From NCBI RefSeq assembly GCF_010730575.1, contig NZ_AP022614.1, positions 3,968,001 through 4,032,000 of the forward strand: a stretch of DNA of 64,000 bases. Direction: 5' to 3'. The notes beneath the pieces are model-generated. The model was not told the DNA's origin. It saw nothing but the letters and a program-made list of their open reading frames with translations, and ran no database searches. Of the stretch, positions 38,903 to 47,144 are shown piece after piece; the first letter of the stretch is position 1; every line of letters begins with the position of its first letter. A program made the translations under genes and the position numbers. This stretch comes from Mycobacterium parmense (GTDB lineage Bacteria > Actinomycetota > Actinomycetes > Mycobacteriales > Mycobacteriaceae).

Positions 38903-39847
38903 ATGACGGTTGCGGCGGCGCGGGCAGTGCGGTTCGACCGGTACGGAGACCGCGACGTCCTGTACGTCGCGGATGTCGAGATGCCGGCGCCGGGGCCCGG
39001 CGAGGTGGTGGTCGAGGTGCGCGCCGCGGGGATCAACCCCGGCGAGGCCGCGATCCGCAGCGGGGCGATGCACGACATGTTCCCGGCCACGTTCCCCTCC
39101 GGCCAGGGCAGTGATCTCGCCGGCGTCGTCACCGCGGTGGGGTCGGGCGTCACGGAATTCTCCGTCGGCGACGAGGTGCTCGGTTTCAGTCTGCGCCGCT
39201 CCAGCCACGCCACCCACGTCGCCGTCCCAGTGGGCCAGCTGATCCGCAAGCCTCCCCAATTGAGTTGGGAGGCAGCAGGTTCACTATACGTCGCGGGCGT
39301 GACGGCCTACGCGGCCGTCCGGGCGGTCGACCCGCAACCGGGTGAGACCGTCGCCGTCTCGGCCGCCGCGGGCGGTGTCGGCAGCCTGGTGGTGCAACTG
39401 CTGGTGCTGCGCAAGGCCGTGGTGCTGGGGATCGCCGGGCAGGACAACGCCGACTGGCTGCGCGACCACGGTGTCATCCCGATCACCCGGGGCGACGGGT
39501 TGGCCGAACGACTTCGGCAGGCGGCCCCCGGCGGCATCGACGCGTTCATCGACCTCTTCGGCCCGGAGTACATCGAACTCGCAGTCGACCTCGGCGTGGC
39601 GCCCGAACGGATCGAGACGATCATCTCGTTCCAGAAGGCGGCCGAGGTGGGCGCGAAGACCGAGGGCAGCATGGACGCGTCGACACCGGAGGTGCTCGCA
39701 GAGCTGGCTGACCTGATCGCCCGCGGCGCCATCGACCTCGACATCGCCGCGACCTTCCCGCTGGACCGGGTCGCCGACGCGTTCGAGGTGCTCGAACAGC
39801 GGCACACCCACGGCAAAATCGTTCTGCTGCCCGGCGTTTCAGAATGA
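38903..39847 (+). CDS. Zinc-less MDR quinone oxidoreductase-like protein
   Basis: The 314-residue protein is an MDR reductase without zinc ligands. It has AAGINPGEAAIRSG near residue 45, GSDLAGVV, and the NADP motif AAAGGVGSLVVQL near 150. Members reduce quinones or enones with NADPH. The ATG at 38903 follows GAGGAG. It runs convergently into the NRAMP-like gene with a 9-bp overlap. Confidence 0.88.
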   Translation: MTVAAARAVRFDRYGDRDVLYVADVEMPAPGPGEVVVEVRAAGINPGEAAIRSGAMHDMFPATFPSGQGSDLAGVVTAVGSGVTEFSVGDEVLGFSLRRSSHATHVAVPVGQLIRKPPQLSWEAAGSLYVAGVTAYAAVRAVDPQPGETVAVSAAAGGVGSLVVQLLVLRKAVVLGIAGQDNADWLRDHGVIPITRGDGLAERLRQAAPGGIDAFIDLFGPEYIELAVDLGVAPERIETIISFQKAAEVGAKTEGSMDASTPEVLAELADLIARGAIDLDIAATFPLDRVADAFEVLEQRHTHGKIVLLPGVSE

Positions 39848-41629
39848 GCCGGCCGGGGCCACGATGCCGGCCTGCACGATCTTGACGATGACGAAGATGA
39901 CGGCCACCACCAGATAACCCCGCAGGGTGAACAGGCCTGCACGACGCATCGGCGACATGGCCGGGCGGTCGAGCAGGGCGAAGTTCGGTGTCTGCCAGCC
40001 GGCCCGGTCCGCTCGACGCACGGCCCGGCGCTCGGCGCGCGTGAGCAGCGCCGCGTCGTCGAGTGCATCGATTTCATCCGGGTTCAGACCACCCCCGAGC
40101 GTCAGCACGATGGCCGCCGCGTCCCGCCGTTGCCGATGTCTGCGGCCGGCAACGATGACCGCGGCGCCGCCGACCACGCCGACCACCGCGCCGGCCGCCA
40201 AACCGGCCTCGATCGTGAACGTCGAGAGGCCCGGAAAGAAGGTGGTCGCCGTCAGTGCCAACGACAGCAGCACCAGGCACCAGATGATGGTCCACGCAAC
40301 GATGTTCTGCCGCACGGAATTAACCCACGGGCCCAGCACCGCGCGGTCGTTGCAGAGCAGGACCAAAAAGACGGTGGCCGAAGGCAACAGCACACCGGCG
40401 AGCGCCTGGACGCCCTGGGTCACCAGGCCCAGGACATAGTCCGGGCTGAAGGCGATCGCGGCCGAACCCGCGAGCAGCAACGCATAACCGCCGTAGAACG
40501 ATGGGGCCTCGCTGATCTTCCAGTGCAGCGAATGCCGTCTCCCTATGGCATCCCCGACGGCATAGGTGGTGGCCAGCCCGACGGCGTTGGCGCCGATCAG
40601 CGATGCGTCCAACAGGATGATGGCGAACAGCACACCGGCCGTCCCGCCCAGGTGCCTGGACAGATCCGACGCCACCGCGCCGGCATCGGTGAAGTTGCCG
40701 GCGTCGGGACTACCGCCCAGTCCGAATGCGGTCACCGCCATCAGCGCCGTGGCACCCGTCATGACCACAACGATTCCGACGACCAGGTCGGCCCGGCCGT
40801 AGGGGATCCATCGCGCGGTGATGCGCTTGTCGACCACGTTGGATTGCTGAAAGAACAACTGCCATGGCGCCACCGTGGTCCCGACGATCGCGACGACCAA
40901 CAGCAGCACGGTGGAGTCGAGCCCACCGGGGAATTGCGGGATCAGCCCGGCGACAGACGCTTTCGGGGAGGGATGCGCCAGCAGCACCATCGGGATTATC
41001 ACGAGGTTCACCGCGATCAGCGCGAACATCAACCGCTCCCAGCGCCGAAACGACCCCCCGGCCACCACGGCGAAGAGCAACACCGCCGCCGCCGGGATCG
41101 CGACGATTTTCGGGCAGCCCAGAAAACCCAAGGCCAGCGATACGCCGATGAATTCTGTGACGATCGTCAAGGCGTTCAGGATCAACAGATCCCCGACGCT
41201 GAATGCGCCCCAGAACCTGCCGAACCGCTCGAAGATCAAGCGCGCGTGCCCCACCCGGGCCACCGCGCCGAGCCGCAACACCATTTCCTGATTCACGTAC
41301 AGCACCGGAATCAGCAGAACCAGGGTCCACAAGAGGCCCATCCCGTAGTTCTGGCCCGCCTGGGCGTACGTCGCGACTCCGCCGGCGTCGTTGTCGCCCA
41401 CCATGACGATGAGTCCGGGGCCGGTGATGACCAGCAGGGTCCGCAGGTGACGCCAGCGGCCGCTGAAGGCGTCCGATTCGTCGCGACGGATACGTCCGAA
41501 CGCGCCGACGATGTCACCGACGTGAGCAGAATCCAGCACGTTCGGCCCGGCGTCCACATCCGGGTCGGCTGGTGCGATGCGGCCGAACAGGGAGATGCGG
41601 CGGCCGACGCGGGTCGGGATCGAAGTCAT
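39839..41629 (-). CDS. NRAMP-family transporter with magnesium-type metal site
   Basis: The 596-residue protein has an acidic cytosolic N-terminus of about 60 residues and then an NRAMP fold of about 11 membrane helices. Canonical manganese/iron NRAMPs have DPGN in helix 1 and MPH in helix 6. Here the equivalents are DAGG (81-84, inside GDNDAGGVAT) and APW (254-256). As I recall, loss of the Asn and Met marks the NRAMP-related magnesium transporters. A C-terminal cytosolic stretch (about 500-560) precedes a last helix. It is the third reading frame behind an M-box magnesium riboswitch, which supports Mg2+ import. Confidence 0.82.
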   Translation of the reverse strand: MTSIPTRVGRRISLFGRIAPADPDVDAGPNVLDSAHVGDIVGAFGRIRRDESDAFSGRWRHLRTLLVITGPGLIVMVGDNDAGGVATYAQAGQNYGMGLLWTLVLLIPVLYVNQEMVLRLGAVARVGHARLIFERFGRFWGAFSVGDLLILNALTIVTEFIGVSLALGFLGCPKIVAIPAAAVLLFAVVAGGSFRRWERLMFALIAVNLVIIPMVLLAHPSPKASVAGLIPQFPGGLDSTVLLLVVAIVGTTVAPWQLFFQQSNVVDKRITARWIPYGRADLVVGIVVVMTGATALMAVTAFGLGGSPDAGNFTDAGAVASDLSRHLGGTAGVLFAIILLDASLIGANAVGLATTYAVGDAIGRRHSLHWKISEAPSFYGGYALLLAGSAAIAFSPDYVLGLVTQGVQALAGVLLPSATVFLVLLCNDRAVLGPWVNSVRQNIVAWTIIWCLVLLSLALTATTFFPGLSTFTIEAGLAAGAVVGVVGGAAVIVAGRRHRQRRDAAAIVLTLGGGLNPDEIDALDDAALLTRAERRAVRRADRAGWQTPNFALLDRPAMSPMRRAGLFTLRGYLVVAVIFVIVKIVQAGIVAPAGSF

Positions 41630-41697
41630 CGGATCCTCGCTATCGTGAACACGTTCGGGCTCGGGCCAAGTGGGGCATGCGGGGGCGGCGGAAACGA

Positions 41698-41910
41698 TCA
41701 CCGGCGGTTGCCGGCCTCACGCGGCGGATGCCCGCCGGGCGGGGCCGTGACAACCGCGATGGGCATCCGGGACACGTACAGGTCGGCGCGCTCCTGCGCG
41801 CTGAGCCCACGCGACGCCCGCACCTTCGTCAACAGCCGGCCGGCGCGCACCCGGGCCCGGCAGCGCAGCGACGAGCCACCGGAAAAACGTTGTGTGACAA
41901 ACAAAGCCAT
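41698..41910 (-). CDS. Small basic protein in the magnesium operon
   Basis: The 70-residue frame (start MALFVTQRFSGG) has AGGAGAAG five bases before its ATG at 41910 and lies 68 bp upstream of the NRAMP-like gene. It is rich in Arg and contains a possible short helix LSAQERADLYVS. No family is recognised. It could be a small regulator or partner of the transporter. Its strong ribosome site and placement in the operon argue that it is real. Confidence 0.6.
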   Translation of the reverse strand: MALFVTQRFSGGSSLRCRARVRAGRLLTKVRASRGLSAQERADLYVSRMPIAVVTAPPGGHPPREAGNRR

Positions 41911-42003
41911 GATCTTCTCCTGCCGCGTGCCCGCCCGGACCCCGTCACCAGCGCACTGGGGGCGGCGCAAATGCCGCGCGCAGGGGTGACGGCCGCCTGA
42001 TGC

Positions 42004-42087
42004 TCAGGCCGTCAGCAGGATGCCGGATCCGGATCGGGACAAGATGGAATTCGGATAGGGACTGTCGCCCGGACTGCTCTCGCTCAT
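42004..42087 (-). CDS. 27-codon open reading frame, possible leader peptide
   Basis: The frame encodes 27 residues, beginning MSESSPGDSPYPNS and ending GILLTA, and has a strong AGGAGGTGA ten bases before the ATG at 42087. It is the first reading frame downstream of the M-box and ends 93 bp before the 70-residue gene. The N-terminal half alternates Ser, Pro and acidic residues, a composition reminiscent of enterobacterial mgtL, where such nascent chains destabilise ribosomes at low Mg2+. A regulatory leader role is inference. Confidence 0.5.
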   Translation of the reverse strand: MSESSPGDSPYPNSILSRSGSGILLTA

Positions 42088-42160
42088 CTCGCCCTCACCT
42101 CCTCACGGCCAAGACACACGCGGGTGTCATCACATTCACCTGAACGGAAGAGGCACGAGA

Positions 42161-42177
42161 AGGCGGCGGAACCGCCT
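42161..42177 (-). terminator. Hairpin in the M-box expression platform
   Basis: AGGCGG (42177-42172) and CCGCCT (42166-42161) pair over six bases around a TTCCG loop, directly 3' of the aptamer on the minus strand. It is a candidate attenuator; the T-rich tail is weak (TCTCGTGCCTCTT). Confidence 0.4.
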
Positions 42178-42181
42178 GCCA

Positions 42182-42401
42182 CACCCCTCTCGTCGGAGCT
42201 TCGGCACTGCACGGCGTATCCGGACTTGATCTATGGTCGCGACCCGCCGCGCCCGGCGTCGCCGCGCTTGCGATCGCTCCTCGTCCGGAAGCCACTTGGG
42301 CTCAACCCTTGGGTCCGGGAAGAGCTGTCCTGACCCGGGGCGTCTCTCGACGTTCGGGGTCAGTGGCCTGTGTCCGTGCAGACGCCTCACCTACCGAGGT
42401 G
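42182..42401 (-). ncRNA. M-box (ykoK leader) magnesium riboswitch
   Basis: Read on the minus strand, the region contains the conserved M-box blocks in the right order: GGTAGGTGAGGC with TCTGCACGGACACAGGCCACTG, then GAACGTCGAGAGACGCC followed by GGGTC-GGACAG, and finally AAGTCCGGATACGCCGTGCAGTGC with CGAAGCTC near the 3' end. The outer arms CACCTC (from 42401) and GAGGGGTG (to 42182) can close the P1 stem. The middle is longer than in Bacillus. Mg2+ binding compacts this RNA and shuts off downstream expression. It precedes the small-ORF and NRAMP-like operon. Confidence 0.88.
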
Positions 42402-42530
42402 CTTGCGCCGTCCATGGTGGCACCGAAACCCATCAGCCGTCAAACGTCTTTACGTAACCCTTGCTTCAGGCTCCGGTAACCATATGGCCGGTTCGCCTTT
42501 CGCGACATCGCGGGGAATACGCTCGATGGC

Positions 42531-43190
42531 ATGGCCAACACTCTGCAGGAACCCAGGGTCGCGAACGCGCTCGACCGCATGTACACCGAGGCAAAGAACC
42601 AGATGTCGCTGCTGCGCGACAGACACGGCGAGCTCCAGCGGAAGATGACCGCGCAGGAGCGCGCCGACGCGATGAGCGAGTTCTACATCCCGGTGACTCC
42701 TGAGGCCGGCCGGTTGCTCTACTCCCTGGTGCGGGCCACCAAGCCGGCCACGGTCGTCGAGTTCGGGATGTCGTTCGGGCTCAGCGCCGTTCACCTCGCA
42801 TCCGCCGTGCGCGACAACGGCACCGGTCGGGTGGTGACCACCGAGCTCAGCGCGACGAAGATCGCCGCCGCGAAGAACACCTTCGCCGAAACCGGGCTGG
42901 CTGACCTCATCACCGTCCTCGAAGGGGATGCGCTGTCCACGCTGGCCGGCCTGGAGGGTCCGGTCGACTTCGTCCTGCTCGACGGCTGGAAGGATCTCTA
43001 CCTGCCGATCATCGAATTGCTCGAACCGCGCCTGTCGCCGGGCGTGCTCGTCGTCGCCGACAACACCAATTCTCCCGAAACCCAGCCGTATCTCGACCGG
43101 GTGCGCAACCCGGACAACGGCTATGTCAGCTTCAACTTCCTCGTCCGAGACAGCGACAGCATGGAAATCAGCTGTCGCACGGGCGGTTAG
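42531..43190 (+). CDS. Class I SAM-dependent O-methyltransferase
   Basis: The 219-residue protein has a Rossmann methyltransferase core: the SAM loop VVEFGMSFGLSAVHLA near residue 75, an acidic TTELSATK, and VDFVLLDGWKDLYLP with the metal-binding Asp, then VVADNTN. This is the catechol O-methyltransferase-like, metal-dependent type. The acceptor is unknown. The gene is divergent from the magnesium operon and converges on the acyltransferase with 3 bp between. Confidence 0.87.
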   Translation: MANTLQEPRVANALDRMYTEAKNQMSLLRDRHGELQRKMTAQERADAMSEFYIPVTPEAGRLLYSLVRATKPATVVEFGMSFGLSAVHLASAVRDNGTGRVVTTELSATKIAAAKNTFAETGLADLITVLEGDALSTLAGLEGPVDFVLLDGWKDLYLPIIELLEPRLSPGVLVVADNTNSPETQPYLDRVRNPDNGYVSFNFLVRDSDSMEISCRTGG

Positions 43191-43193
43191 CAA

Positions 43194-45197
43194 CTAGCGC
43201 AGGGATTCCTCGAGCCACGGCGTCAACCACTTCACACCTTCCGGCGTGAGGTGGACGCCGTCGCTGCGCACCTTGATCCCGTCGACCTTGGCGGTGTAGA
43301 CGCCGTCCGGGCACAGCTTCTTGTTCAGATCCAGAATCTGCACGTTGGGATGCCCGCTCACGGTCTTGCGAAGCATCGCGTTCCACAGGTTGACCCGGTC
43401 GGGTTGATCCTCCGGGTACAGCCGGCCGTCGGGTTTCTCCCCGCCACGGCTGTACGGCACCGTCGCGACGACGACGCGAACGCCGTTGGCGCTGACGATG
43501 TTCAGCGCCCGCTGCAATTCGGCGTTGAGGTAGGAGTCGAACGTCGGGTCGCCGATGTGGGTCCACTGTCCCTCGTTGACGCGGTCCACCGTCTCCCAGC
43601 GTCCGATCACCAGCAGCGCGGCGTCTGGCTGGTCCCGGCTGATCTGATTCGCCCAGCGAATCGGCCAGCCGTCACATTCCTGCCGTTGCTCGAGCGTCTG
43701 CCCGAGGTAGCGGTACGGAGTGCCGCGCACCAGGCTGCAGCCGATGACGGTGTGGTCCAGGAAGGCGAAGCCCGGGGTCGGCGGCAGATAGTGCATCCAC
43801 GTCCAGCCAATGGAATCGCCGAAAACCGATACAGTGAACGGGCGGTTGGGGTTTCGCGGGCCGACCTGCCCGCTGCCGCCGGGCGGCGACGGAGACACCG
43901 CGGCGACCGCCGAGACACCGGGCGGCAGGCCGGCTTCGCGCAGCGCCGGGCCGGTTCCGACCGGGACCACCAACAGCGTCACCGCGGCGGCGCTGGCCAC
44001 GGTGGCCGCAGCGAGCGGCAACAGCGGCACCCGGGCCGGCCGCCAACGCCTGATGGGCTGTTCGATCAGCCACCACGACGCGACGGCCACCACCAGCGTG
44101 GCACCGCAGCGCGCGGCGAACAGCTGGAGCCCGGTCCAGCCGGTGTGTTCCCCGTTGAGTGCGAGGAAGATCGGCCAGTGCCACAGGTAGACCCCGTAGG
44201 AGACGGTGCCCAGCCACACCAGAGGACGCGCGGCGAGTAGACGGGCGACCGCTCCCCGCTGCTCGAGAGCCACCGGGGCGACCACCAGAACGGAGGCGAT
44301 CGCCACCCCGATCAGCAGACCGTGGCGAAATTCGCTCGCGCTGCCCGTCGCATAGTGTGCTGCCGCCGCCAGTCCGGCCAGGCCTGTCACCGGCAGCACG
44401 CGTGCGAGGCGGCGTCCCCACCGGGTTCCGATGAGGCACCAGCCCCGGTTCAGCGACGGCCAGTCCCGCACCAGCAGCGCGGCCGCCGCGGAGCCGATCA
44501 GCAACGCCTGCGCGCGGGTGTCGGTGCCGAAGTAGATCCGGTCGCGCGTGGCGTCGGAAACCCAGACCATGGCGGCCACCGCGGACGCCAGCGCCCCCAG
44601 GGTGGCTATCAGGAAGGCGGCGAACCGGACGCCGCCCACGGTGGCCCAGGTCAGGCGGCGCCTGGCCCGCGCGGCCAGCAGCAACGCCACCGCGATCAAC
44701 AGAGCGGGCCAGAAGAAGTAGTACTGCTCCTCCACCCCCAGCGACCAGGTGTGCTGCAGCGGCGACGGCGGAGCGCCCTGCGTGAAATAGTCCGTCTTCG
44801 CAGCGACGAAGCGCCAGTTGGCAATCCAGAGGAACGCCGCGATCGCGTCGCTGCGCAGGCCGGTCAGGGCCTGGTAAGGCAGCAGTTCGCGGGCCGCGGC
44901 GACGGTGAGCACCATCAGCACCAGCGCCGGCAACAATCGCCGGGCGCGCCGGATCCAGAAACCGGGCAGGCCGATGCGGCCCGTGCGCCCCAGCTCGTCC
45001 AGCAGCAGCGAGGTGATGAGGAACCCGCTGAGGACGAAGAACACGTCGACGCCGATGAAGCCGCCGCCGACACCCGGGACGCCGCCGTGCCCGACGAGCA
45101 CCAGCCCGACCGCGATCGCGCGCAGTCCGTCCAGTGCGGGAATTCCGTTGCGCCGCTCGGGTTGATCCCAGATCGCGAGGCGCCCCGCACGCCGCAC
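43194..45197 (-). CDS. Membrane acyltransferase (acyltransferase 3 plus SGNH domain)
   Basis: The 667-residue protein has an N-terminal acyltransferase-3 domain of about ten helices, with PALDGLRAIAV, VDVFFVLSGFLI and the catalytic-type HTWSLGVEEQYY. A periplasmic SGNH hydrolase-like domain follows (FGDSIGW near residue 475; SDGVHLTPEG near the end). Fused OafB-type proteins O-acetylate or succinylate surface glycans. The family has several mycobacterial members including Rv0111. The start is a GTG at 45197; an alternative start could lie slightly downstream. Confidence 0.87.
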   Translation of the reverse strand: MRRAGRLAIWDQPERRNGIPALDGLRAIAVGLVLVGHGGVPGVGGGFIGVDVFFVLSGFLITSLLLDELGRTGRIGLPGFWIRRARRLLPALVLMVLTVAAARELLPYQALTGLRSDAIAAFLWIANWRFVAAKTDYFTQGAPPSPLQHTWSLGVEEQYYFFWPALLIAVALLLAARARRRLTWATVGGVRFAAFLIATLGALASAVAAMVWVSDATRDRIYFGTDTRAQALLIGSAAAALLVRDWPSLNRGWCLIGTRWGRRLARVLPVTGLAGLAAAAHYATGSASEFRHGLLIGVAIASVLVVAPVALEQRGAVARLLAARPLVWLGTVSYGVYLWHWPIFLALNGEHTGWTGLQLFAARCGATLVVAVASWWLIEQPIRRWRPARVPLLPLAAATVASAAAVTLLVVPVGTGPALREAGLPPGVSAVAAVSPSPPGGSGQVGPRNPNRPFTVSVFGDSIGWTWMHYLPPTPGFAFLDHTVIGCSLVRGTPYRYLGQTLEQRQECDGWPIRWANQISRDQPDAALLVIGRWETVDRVNEGQWTHIGDPTFDSYLNAELQRALNIVSANGVRVVVATVPYSRGGEKPDGRLYPEDQPDRVNLWNAMLRKTVSGHPNVQILDLNKKLCPDGVYTAKVDGIKVRSDGVHLTPEGVKWLTPWLEESLR

Positions 45198-45441
45198 GGG
45201 TGCGACCCATCGTCGCCGCGCAGCGTTGTGGGCCGGCGCGGGATCCGTCCCGCCCGGCTCAGCGCCCGTTTCTAGTGCGCCCTGACCGCCATGTCGCCCG
45301 GCGCCATAGTTGATGCCGATACGTCGCTACCCCTCCTGTTGATCGCAGCCAGCTTAAGGGCGGTGCGTCAGGATGCCGCGAAGACACGCGGTGACTTCGA
45401 CGGCTCCGGCGGGGTGGGTGCCGGGGGGCGAAATCGGCCGC

Positions 45442-45906
45442 TCACCCCCGGGATTCGAAGTGGCGGGCGATCCCGGCCAGCATGGTGGCGTGCGCCTGGA
45501 CCGCCTGGCGTGCCGTCGTCGCGGCGAGCGGCCGGGGCGCCGCGACGGTGATGCGCTCGACAAGCAGCGTGCCGCCGTCGGCCGGCTCGAAGCTCACCGC
45601 GCCGCGCAGACGGACGGCGGGCCACTGGTCGGCCTCGGTCGCCACCGCACCGTCGGCCCGCGTGAGCAGCCGCGCGCGGTAGGTGATCCTCATCGAGATC
45701 GGACCTAGCGGAATGCGGTCCACGACCCGATAGGTCTGGTCGTAGCCGTCCGGGGTCTCGCCGCGCGACAACACCTGCACCGACACGATCAGCGGGTGGA
45801 CCAGCCTGATGTTGTCCAGGTCGACGTAGAATTCCCGGACGTCGTCCGGTTCCGCGGGCACGTGCTGGCTGAGCGTGTGCGTGGAACGCGCGATCCACCA
45901 GCTCAT
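45442..45906 (-). CDS. SRPBCC-family protein
   Basis: The 154-residue protein starts MSWWIARSTHTLSQHVPAEPDDVREFYVDL and has the alternating strands and a long C-terminal helix of the SRPBCC fold. It probably binds a lipid or polyketide-like ligand. It stands alone: the acyltransferase start lies 244 bp downstream on the same strand, and no partner is evident. Confidence 0.72.
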   Translation of the reverse strand: MSWWIARSTHTLSQHVPAEPDDVREFYVDLDNIRLVHPLIVSVQVLSRGETPDGYDQTYRVVDRIPLGPISMRITYRARLLTRADGAVATEADQWPAVRLRGAVSFEPADGGTLLVERITVAAPRPLAATTARQAVQAHATMLAGIARHFESRG

Positions 45907-46029
45907 TCCGCGGCTCCGCGGCGGGTTCGGCCGAATCCGTTCATCGCACCATTGTCGCGTATGCCGGGTTCTGGCGGATATTGGTGGCCGGCGAAACGAC
46001 TATTCCCTCGGTCGCGGAAGTGACCTAAC

Positions 46030-46263
46030 GTGTGGTGGGTGGAGTCATTCGGAACCCCGGAATTGGTGCCCGTCGAAAAATTGCATTCAGGCGACCCCAT
46101 CACCGATGGCGGTCAGCGGTACATAGTTCTCGAATCGAAAGCCGTCGGCGACAGCTGCGTGGTGCTCGAACTCGAGTCCAGAGTGGACCATCAGTTGCAG
46201 GTCATCGAGAAGTCCTTCCCCGCCGGCTATCACGTCGGTAGGGCGAGCCACCGAATTTTGTAA
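46030..46263 (+). CDS. Hypothetical small protein
   Basis: A GTG-initiated frame of 77 residues with GGAAGTGA about eight bases upstream. The product (start VWWVESFGTPELVPVEKLHSG) looks like a small beta-rich domain. Its base composition is less GC-rich than the neighbours, and the flanks are AT-rich (46000-46390). I do not recognise the family. It could be a recently acquired or rapidly evolving gene. Confidence 0.5.
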   Translation: MWWVESFGTPELVPVEKLHSGDPITDGGQRYIVLESKAVGDSCVVLELESRVDHQLQVIEKSFPAGYHVGRASHRIL

Positions 46264-46381
46264 GACTTTTTCAGCCCTATAGCGCGATAGCGATAGCCCC
46301 TCGACGGCTACCGCGAATTGACGCGGGAAAGCGGCTCGAACGAAAGCCCATCCCGAGAAAATCAAGCACTGAAGCGATTCA

Positions 46382-47116
46382 TTAATCCCGTGCCGGCCGG
46401 GGGTCGCGGGGATCGTCGGGGTCGGGCTCCCCGAACCACCGCGAGGGCTGATGCGCGCCGTATTCGTCGTGCCAGTCCCACCACTCGTACGGCTTGGTCT
46501 GCGGGTAGCCCGCGGGCGAGTCCTCCCAGTCCTCCTGGCGACCCAGCGCCGTCAGGTCCAGGAAGCTCCACGTGTTCCCCAGCACCTCGTCGCCGCGGTT
46601 GTTGACGAAGTAGGTGCGGAACACGCGATCACCGTCGCGGATGAATGCGTTCGTGCCATGCCATTCGTCCACGCCGAAGTCGCTGTCGAAATCGTCGGTG
46701 ATCGTGTACCACGGCATGTCCCAACCCATCCGCGCCTTGAGGCGCTCGATGTCGGGTTGCGGCGCGCGCGATGCGAATACCAGGGTGGTGTCGCGGGCGT
46801 TGAGGTGGGCCAGGTGGCCGATGTGGTCGGCGATCATCGAGCAGCCCCGGCAACAGTGGTCGGGCCAGCCGTCGATATCAGGTCCGTAGAAGGCCCGGTA
46901 CACGACCAGCTGACGTCTGCCCGCGAACAGGCCGAGCAGACCGACCCTGCCGGCCGGGCCGTCGAACTCATACCGCTTGTCCACGGCCCGCCATGGCATG
47001 CGCCGACGCAACGCCGCCATCGCGTCGCGGGCGCGGGTCAGCTCCTTCTCCTTGACCAGCAGCTGTTCGAGAGCAGCGGCCCATTCCCCGTCCGACACGA
47101 TTCTCGGTGAAGTCAT
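46382..47116 (-). CDS. DUF899 thioredoxin-like protein
   Basis: The 244-residue protein has the DUF899 pattern. An N-terminal helical region with KEKELTRARDAMAALRRRMPW is followed by a thioredoxin-like fold with YRAFYG, a Cys-rich CCRGCSM segment near residue 95, and a C-terminal Trp-rich tail (YEWWDWHDEYG). The activity is unknown, possibly thiol redox. It follows the SDR gene on the same strand after 28 bp. Confidence 0.82.
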   Translation of the reverse strand: MTSPRIVSDGEWAAALEQLLVKEKELTRARDAMAALRRRMPWRAVDKRYEFDGPAGRVGLLGLFAGRRQLVVYRAFYGPDIDGWPDHCCRGCSMIADHIGHLAHLNARDTTLVFASRAPQPDIERLKARMGWDMPWYTITDDFDSDFGVDEWHGTNAFIRDGDRVFRTYFVNNRGDEVLGNTWSFLDLTALGRQEDWEDSPAGYPQTKPYEWWDWHDEYGAHQPSRWFGEPDPDDPRDPRPARD

Positions 47117-47144
47117 TTACGCTGTCCGCCTTCCGGTTCGAGAT

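Noticed and set aside
42124-42333. A 69-codon plus-strand frame inside the M-box region
   Set aside because: It is antisense to the riboswitch and only arises from its conserved RNA sequence; no ribosome site.
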